Below are positions 5,418-9,419 of a stretch of 9,419 nucleotides of DNA, piece after piece. How positions within the stretch are numbered: the first letter of the stretch is position 1; the number at the start of each line of letters is the position of its first letter. This DNA comes from Trueperaceae bacterium. GTDB lineage: Bacteria > Deinococcota > Deinococci > Deinococcales > Trueperaceae. The notes under the pieces were generated by a model. That model made no database searches. It was not told the DNA's origin and saw nothing but the letters and a program-made list of their open reading frames with translations. Where the stretch lies: assembly GCA_007121175.1 (NCBI GenBank), contig SKMG01000415.1, positions 1 through 9,419 on the forward strand. Direction: 5' to 3'. The translations under genes and the position numbers were made by a program.

Positions 5418-7009
5418 GCCTCGACTTCACCTGCCCCTATCCGTCGCAGCGCATGCCGCTGCTGGCGCGCAACGTCGTCGCCACCTCGCAGCCGCTGGCG
5501 GCCCAGGCGGGCCTCAACGTGATGTCGCGCGGGGGCAACGCCGTCGACGCCGCGATCGCCGCCGCGGCGGTGCTGACCGTCGTCGAGCCCACGAGCAATG
5601 GGCTGGGCGCCGACGCCTTCGCGCTGGTGTGGGACGGGCGGCGCCTGCACGGGCTCAACGGCTCGGGCCGCAGCCCTCGGGGTCTCACGCCGGAGCGCTT
5701 CGCGCGCTCCGAAGCCATCCCGATGACTGGCTGGGACAGCGTCACCGTACCCGGGGCCGTGTCGGCCTGGGTAGCACTGCACGAGCGCTTCGGGACACTG
5801 CCGCTGAGCGCGTTGCTCGAGAGCGCCGTGCGCTACGCCGAGGCCGGCTTCCCGGTATCGCCGCTCATCGCCCAAGGCTGGGCCGCGAGCCGGAGTCGCT
5901 TCGCACACCGTGCGGACTGGTCGGCTGCCTTCGCGCCGGACGACCGCACGCCGGCGGCGGGGGAGACCTGGCGCTTCCCGGATCAGGCGCGCACGCTCTC
6001 TCGCATCGCCGAGACACGCGGCGAGGCCTTCTACCGCGGCGAGCTGGCCGATGCGATGGTCGCGCACGCACGCAGCGAAGGCGGGCTGCTCGACCACGCT
6101 GACTTAGCCGAGCACCAGCCGGAGTGGGTCGAGCCGCTCGAGACGGCCTACGGCGAGCTCACGCTGCACGAGATCCCCCCGAACGGCCAGGGCCTGGCTG
6201 CCCTCATGGCGCTCGGCATCCTGCGTCACCGCAGCGACCTGCACGACCACCCGCTCGACTCCGCGCCCTGGCTGCACCTCCAGATCGAGGCGATGAAGCT
6301 CGCTCTGGCCGATGCGGAGCGCTGGATCGCCGATCCGGCGGCGATGACCGAGATCGGCTGGGACGACCTGCTCGATGACGGCTACCTCGCTTCGCGGGCG
6401 GCGCTGATCGATCCGTCCGCGGCCGGCGATCCGGGCCACGGGAGGCCCGCGGGCGGCGGCACCGTGTACCTCGCGGCCGCCGACGCTGGGGGCCGGATGG
6501 TCAGCTTCATCCAGTCGAACTACTACGGCTTCGGGTCCGGCGTCGTGGTTCCCGGAACCGGCATCGCGCTCCAGAACCGCGGGCTCGGCTTCGTGCTCAC
6601 GCCCGGTCATCCCAACCGTGTCGCGGGCGGCAAGCGCCCGTTCCACACGATCATCCCGGCGTTCCTCACCCAGGCTGGCATGGCCCGTTGCAGCTTCGGG
6701 GTCATGGGGGGGCCGATGCAGGCACAGGGACACGTGCAGATGACGCTGCGGCTGGTCGACCATCGTCAGAACCCCCAGGCCGCATCGGATGCGCCTCGCT
6801 GGCGCGTCGTCGCTCGGCGCCAGGTGGCGCTCGAGGCGGGCGTTCCGGCAGCCGTCAGGCAGGGACTCGCACAACGCGGGCACGAGGTGATCGACACGCC
6901 GCCCGAGCAGAGCTTCAGCTTCGGCGGCGCGCAACTGATCTGGCGCGGCGCGGATGGCTACGTTGCCGGATCCGACAGTCGCAAAGATGGACAGGCGGTA
7001 GGGTACTGA
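5414..7009 (+). CDS. Gamma-glutamyltranspeptidase-like Ntn-hydrolase, cytoplasmic type
   Basis: 531 residues. Enzymes of this family cleave themselves in front of a threonine and then hydrolyse or transfer gamma-glutamyl groups, or act as acylases. Seen: the N-terminal signature SRGGNAVDAAIAAAAVLTVV (38-57), the substrate-loop region LNGSGRSP (81-88) with R86, the cleavage site GGG|T350 in GGGTVYLAAAD, then VSFIQSNYYGFGSGVVVPGT (363-382), NRG (388-390), GGKRPFHTIIPAF (405-417) and GVMGGPMQAQGHVQ (429-442). Predicted large and small subunits are 349 and 182 residues. There is no signal peptide, unlike periplasmic glutathione-type GGT, so it matches the YwrD-like branch whose natural substrate is unclear. 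ATG 5414 overlaps the previous stop; a GAGAGGAAAG stretch upstream is a loose ribosome site. Whether it acts on the cargo of the MATE pump is only a guess. Confidence 0.93.
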   Translation: MSLDFTCPYPSQRMPLLARNVVATSQPLAAQAGLNVMSRGGNAVDAAIAAAAVLTVVEPTSNGLGADAFALVWDGRRLHGLNGSGRSPRGLTPERFARSEAIPMTGWDSVTVPGAVSAWVALHERFGTLPLSALLESAVRYAEAGFPVSPLIAQGWAASRSRFAHRADWSAAFAPDDRTPAAGETWRFPDQARTLSRIAETRGEAFYRGELADAMVAHARSEGGLLDHADLAEHQPEWVEPLETAYGELTLHEIPPNGQGLAALMALGILRHRSDLHDHPLDSAPWLHLQIEAMKLALADAERWIADPAAMTEIGWDDLLDDGYLASRAALIDPSAAGDPGHGRPAGGGTVYLAAADAGGRMVSFIQSNYYGFGSGVVVPGTGIALQNRGLGFVLTPGHPNRVAGGKRPFHTIIPAFLTQAGMARCSFGVMGGPMQAQGHVQMTLRLVDHRQNPQAASDAPRWRVVARRQVALEAGVPAAVRQGLAQRGHEVIDTPPEQSFSFGGAQLIWRGADGYVAGSDSRKDGQAVGY

Positions 7010-7055
7010 CAGCGCGGGCGGCCCGGCGGGCAGTGACCCCGGCTGCGCGCGCCGG

Positions 7056-7062
7056 AAGGAGG
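7056..7062 (+). promoter_or_regulatory. Strong ribosome binding site (AAGGAGG) of the FKBP gene
   Basis: AAGGAGG lies 6 nt before ATG 7069, which fixes this start rather than in-frame upstream codons. A 5-bp hairpin (CCGGC 7039-7043 with GCCGG 7051-7055) ends just before it and leaves the site free. Confidence 0.85.
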
Positions 7063-7068
7063 TCGCCA

Positions 7069-7497
7069 ATGCCGACCGCTACGACAGGCGACACCGTCCA
7101 CGTCCACTACACCGGCCGTCTCGAAGACGGCACGGTGTTCGACAGCTCCGAGGGCCGCGATCCGCTGGCGTTCACCGTCGGTGCGGGTCAGGTCGTCCCC
7201 GGCTTCGAGGACGCCGTGGCAGGCATGCAGGTCGGGGACAGCAAGACCGTGAAGATCGGCCCCGCCGACGCCTACGGAGAGCGCCGCGACGACTTGTTCC
7301 TCGACGTGCCGAACGAGCAGCTGCCTGATGACCTCGCTCCTCAGATCGGCATGGAGCTGGCGCTGCGCGGTGAGGACGGGCAGGCGGTACCCGTGCGGGT
7401 GGCCGCCGTCGACGACGAAACCGTGACGCTCGACGCGAACCACCCGCTGGCAGGGCACGCCTTGACGTTCGACGTGGAGCTCGTCGCCATCGACTGA
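7069..7497 (+). CDS. FKBP-type peptidyl-prolyl cis-trans isomerase, SlyD-like
   Basis: 142 residues. It catalyses cis-trans isomerisation of Xaa-Pro bonds and, in SlyD-type members, also acts as a chaperone through an insert-in-flap (IF) domain. Seen: the FKBP opening DTVHVHYTGRLEDGTVFDSS (8-27), the core DPLAFTVGAGQVVPGFEDAV (31-50) and AGMQVGDSKTVKIGPADAYG (51-70), then the IF insertion (~71-125) and the closing strand HALTFDVELV (120-129 to the end region) after NHPLAGH, the standard SlyD end motif. The His/Cys-rich nickel-binding tail of Escherichia coli SlyD is absent, so a metal role is unlikely. No signal peptide, hence cytoplasmic. It follows the transpeptidase-like gene by 59 bp and may be in the same operon or have its own promoter; a strong terminator-like inverted repeat follows. 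Confidence 0.95.
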   Translation: MPTATTGDTVHVHYTGRLEDGTVFDSSEGRDPLAFTVGAGQVVPGFEDAVAGMQVGDSKTVKIGPADAYGERRDDLFLDVPNEQLPDDLAPQIGMELALRGEDGQAVPVRVAAVDDETVTLDANHPLAGHALTFDVELVAID

Positions 7498-7511
7498 GAG
7501 CGCCGCTGCGA

Positions 7512-7575
7512 CTGGCGGCGGACGTACGCCCGACTGAGCAGCCTCGCTGCGGGGGTGGCGGACGTACGCCGCCAG
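7512..7575. terminator. Large nested inverted repeat, probable two-way terminator
   Basis: Positions 7512-7530 and 7557-7575 form a 19-bp inverted repeat with two mismatches. The 26-nt loop holds a second stem, GCAGC (7538-7542) and GCTGC (7546-7550), around CTC. It sits between the FKBP stop (15 nt before) and the mreB stop (8 nt after on the other strand). GGCGGACGTACGCC occurs directly twice (7517-7530 and 7557-7570) because each arm is itself nearly palindromic. No T run is present. Confidence 0.65.
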
Positions 7576-7582
7576 CGGTCGA

Positions 7583-8593
7583 TCAGTACGTGTCGTACTT
7601 GTTGCGCGCGTCCTGCAGCAGGTGAGCCATGTCGAGAGCCCTGGAGGTGCCGATCACCACGCAATCCACCGGGTTGTCGGCGAGCGCCACGGGGATGCTG
7701 GTGATGCGCTGCAGGAACTGGTCGAGCGCCCGGAGCTGCGAGCCGCCCCCGATCAGGACGATGCCGCGCTCGATCACGTCCGAGATCAGCTCGGGCGGCG
7801 CCCGTTCGAGGACTTTCCGCACGCCCACCGCCACCTTGTCGAGCGAGTCTCGGAGCGCGCCGACGACGTCCTCGCTCGAGATCACCACCGTCTTGGGCAT
7901 GCCGTCGATGAGGTCGCGGCCGCGTACCTCCATCTCCTCGGTCTCGCCGCCGGACGGCATCATCGCCGCGCCCACCGTGCGCTTGATCTCCTCGGCCGTG
8001 CGATCGCCGATCAGCAGGTTGTGCCGCGCCTTGACGAAGGCCATGATGTCGCGGTCGAAGGTGTTGCCGGCTATCCGCAGCGACTCAGAGACCACGATGC
8101 CGCCCATGGACAGCACGGCGATGTCGGTGGTCCCGCCGCCCACGTCGATCACCATGGTGCCGACCGGCTCCTCGATGCGGACCCCCGCGCCGATCGCGCC
8201 TGCGATCGGCTCCTCGATCAAGAGCGCCTTGCGGGCCCCGATCTCGTGCACGGCTTGCACCACGGCCCGCTTCTCGACCTCGGTGATGCCTGAGGGGATG
8301 CAGACCATGATGGTGGGCCGCAGGAACCGCGCGGGCCCGATCAGCACCTTGCGGATGAACGCCTTGAGCATGATCTCGGTGAGGGTGTAGTCGGCGATCA
8401 CGCCGTCGGCCATCGGCCGCACGGCCATGACGTTCCCGGGCGTGCGCCCCAGCATCCGGTAGGCCTCCTCGCCGACGGCCTTGACATCGGTGGTGCCCTT
8501 CACCACGGCGATCACCGCCGGTTCGCGCAGTACGACGCCTTTGCCCTTGAGGTGGATGCGCACGGTGGTAGTGCCGAGGTCGACGCCGATCAT
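7583..8593 (-). CDS. mreB: MreB/Mbl-family bacterial actin
   Basis: 336 residues, the usual MreB length. It polymerises with ATP into membrane-bound filaments that guide lateral cell-wall synthesis. Seen: phosphate-1 loop GVDLGTTTVRI (3-13), KGKGVVLREPAV (16-27), the membrane-loop region ARFLRPTIMVCIPSG (88-102), the catalytic-glutamate stretch IEEPIAGAIGAG (126-137), phosphate-2 VIDVGGGTTDIAVLSMGG (148-165), LRIAGNTFDRDI (172-183) and the adenosine motif IVLIGGGSQLRALDQFL (278-294). The usual MreB reading of the first loop is DLGTANT; here it is DLGTTTV, a mild departure. Downstream lies a convergent FKBP gene rather than mreC, mreD, pbp2 or rodA, so this copy is separate from a standard mre cluster and may be a paralogue such as Mbl. 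ATG 8593 has TAGCGT 6 nt upstream and no Shine-Dalgarno sequence. Confidence 0.95.
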   Translation of the reverse strand: MIGVDLGTTTVRIHLKGKGVVLREPAVIAVVKGTTDVKAVGEEAYRMLGRTPGNVMAVRPMADGVIADYTLTEIMLKAFIRKVLIGPARFLRPTIMVCIPSGITEVEKRAVVQAVHEIGARKALLIEEPIAGAIGAGVRIEEPVGTMVIDVGGGTTDIAVLSMGGIVVSESLRIAGNTFDRDIMAFVKARHNLLIGDRTAEEIKRTVGAAMMPSGGETEEMEVRGRDLIDGMPKTVVISSEDVVGALRDSLDKVAVGVRKVLERAPPELISDVIERGIVLIGGGSQLRALDQFLQRITSIPVALADNPVDCVVIGTSRALDMAHLLQDARNKYDTY

Positions 8594-8599
8594 GGCGCC

Positions 8600-8605
8600 A
8601 CGCTA
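8600..8605 (-). promoter_or_regulatory. Putative leaderless -10 box (TAGCGT) of mreB
   Basis: On the minus strand TAGCGT is followed by GGCGCC and ATG 8593. The flanking bases, GCGCGGGTGGTAGCGT, closely resemble those around the divergent methyltransferase box at 8658-8663. No clear -35 box. Confidence 0.5.
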
Positions 8606-8657
8606 CCACCCGCGCTCGCTCGCGACGTGGCGCTGCGCGAGCGGCACCTGGCGCGGG

Positions 8658-8663
8658 TAGCAT
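8658..8663 (+). promoter_or_regulatory. Putative -10 box (TAGCAT) of the methyltransferase gene
   Basis: TAGCAT is followed by 8 nt (GGCGTGAT) and ATG 8672, leaving at most a one- or two-base leader. It is preceded by GCGCGGG, mirroring the mreB promoter on the other strand. Confidence 0.45.
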
Positions 8664-8671
8664 GGCGTGAT

Positions 8672-9419
8672 ATGCGCCCCCCGGATGCCCCCGTCAGACC
8701 GCCCTATAGCGCGCTGGCGGAGGTGTACGACGTCATCATGCAGGACGTGCCCTACGACGAATGGTGCGACTTCGTGCTCATGCAACTCGCGCTGCGGGGC
8801 TGGTCTGGGAGCCGCGTGCTCGACCTCGGCTGCGGCACGGGGAGAGCCGGCTCGCACTACCGGGAGCGGGGCTTCGAGGTCCTCGGCGTCGATCCGTCGG
8901 CGGCGATGATCGGGGCTGCGCGCCGACGCGACCCGGCCGGCTCCTATCTCGTCGGCGATGCCCGCACGTTGGCGCTCGGTGCGCGGTTCGACCTGGTGAT
9001 CGCGGTGTTCGATGCGCTCAACAACCTCACCGGCGACGACGAGCTGGCACAGGCCTGCCGGCGAGTCGCTCGCCACCTGCGGCCGGGCGGCGCGTTCGTG
9101 TTCGACGTCAACACCAGCGTCGGGCTCGAGGCTCTCTGGGAGGACGACGTCGCCGAGGGCTGGGCCGGCGACGTCTACTACCGCTGGGAGCACAGCTGGG
9201 ACCCGCTGAGGCGCCGCGCCCAGGTCGTGGCCTACTGCCGTGGGCCATCGGGCGCGTTCGTGGAGCACCACGAGGAGCGACCCTTCGATCCGCCCGAACT
9301 CCACAGCGCCCTGCGCGCAGCAGGCTTCGTCACCATCGAGGTGATCACCTATCCGAGCGGGCGGAACGCGACCGAGGACGATCCGCGGGTGTGGGCCGTG
9401 GCGCTTCGGCCGCCGCTCA
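8672..9419 (+). CDS. Class I SAM-dependent methyltransferase, YqeM-like (open at the right edge)
   Basis: 249 codons are in the window with no stop reached, so the C-terminus is missing but probably close, as the family usually has ~240-260 residues. The start region reads PPYSALAEVYDVIMQDVPYDEW, the N-terminal cap typical of YqeM-like and methyltransf_25-type enzymes. Motif I is VLDLGCGTGRAG (residues ~49-60), followed by the acidic residue in LGVDPSAAM that holds the SAM ribose, then VGDARTL, DLVIAVFDALNNL and the post-motif LRPGGAFVFDVNT. The last part, EVITYPSGRNATEDDPRVWAVALR, is the usual final strand pair. A small molecule is the likely methyl acceptor, but the substrate cannot be named. 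Divergent from mreB with a 78-bp shared promoter region. The opposite-strand frame over this stretch is a shadow. Confidence 0.92.
   Translation, partial: MRPPDAPVRPPYSALAEVYDVIMQDVPYDEWCDFVLMQLALRGWSGSRVLDLGCGTGRAGSHYRERGFEVLGVDPSAAMIGAARRRDPAGSYLVGDARTLALGARFDLVIAVFDALNNLTGDDELAQACRRVARHLRPGGAFVFDVNTSVGLEALWEDDVAEGWAGDVYYRWEHSWDPLRRRAQVVAYCRGPSGAFVEHHEERPFDPPELHSALRAAGFVTIEVITYPSGRNATEDDPRVWAVALRPPL

Noticed and set aside
4889..6097. Long minus-strand open frame (402 codons)
   Set aside because: It lies antisense to the four-TM and GGT-like genes, has Arg/Ala/Gly-rich composition and no recognisable motif. Long antisense frames are expected in GC-rich coding DNA.
6999..7004. TAGGGT as a -10 box for a separate FKBP promoter
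   Set aside because: The spacing would give a ~58-nt leader and there is no -35 match; it also overlaps the end of the GGT-like coding sequence. Possible, but too weak to call.
6104..7069. Minus-strand open frame (321 codons) over the GGT-like gene
   Set aside because: Shadow of the real gene, which holds the conserved Ntn-hydrolase signatures.
8603..9304. Minus-strand open frame (233 codons) opposite the methyltransferase
   Set aside because: The plus strand encodes an unbroken SAM methyltransferase with motif I and later motifs; the opposite frame has no recognisable domain.
1..9419. CRISPR array, insertion sequence, tRNA/rRNA or phage genes
   Set aside because: No spaced direct repeats, transposase motifs, terminal inverted repeats, tRNA cloverleaf or phage-like proteins were found on either strand.

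Overview
The window is dense, GC-rich bacterial DNA. Gene content and signals fit a high-GC actinobacterium (Actinomycetota): a NarL-type two-component pair, a small heat-shock gene whose promoter overlaps an HspR/HAIR-like operator, several promoters of the form TANNNT placed 6-8 nt from a start codon (leaderless transcription), and strong GC bias at third codon positions. The class cannot be fixed from the sequence; the presence of MreB argues for a rod-forming lineage. No mobile element, CRISPR array, tRNA or rRNA is visible. No gene-free stretch exceeds 300 bases; the longest is 1208-1486 (279 bp), which holds the hsp20 control region.

Layout. 1-32 (-): first ten codons of a response regulator, overlapping by GTGA the stop of a sensor histidine kinase (29-1207, -). 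1208-1486: divergent control region. 1487-1930 (+): Hsp20 chaperone, followed by two hairpins that separate it from a convergent gene. 2083-3186 (-): membrane-anchored protein joining ankyrin repeats to an M23 (LytM) peptidase domain. 3296-7497 (+): a probable five-gene run made of a MATE efflux pump, a ~44-51 residue single-pass membrane peptide, a four-TM protein with a PAEPE-repeat tail, a cytoplasmic gamma-glutamyltranspeptidase-like enzyme and a SlyD-type FKBP prolyl isomerase. The first four genes are overlapping or closely packed; the fifth follows a 59-bp gap and has its own strong ribosome binding site. 7512-7575: a large nested inverted repeat, probably a two-way terminator. 7583-8593 (-): an MreB-family actin without mreC/mreD beside it in the window. 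8672 to the window end (+): a class I SAM methyltransferase, open at the right edge.

How the parts work together. Protein-quality themes recur (Hsp20, FKBP), as do cell-envelope themes (M23-ankyrin, MreB, sensor kinase, MATE), but only the MATE-to-FKBP run looks like a transcriptional unit. I see no clear new defence, secretion or mobile system. The points most worth following are the HAIR-like operator on hsp20, the shared leaderless promoter architecture, the ankyrin-M23 fusion, the tiny membrane peptide translationally linked to the MATE pump, and the solitary MreB with an atypical phosphate-1 loop.
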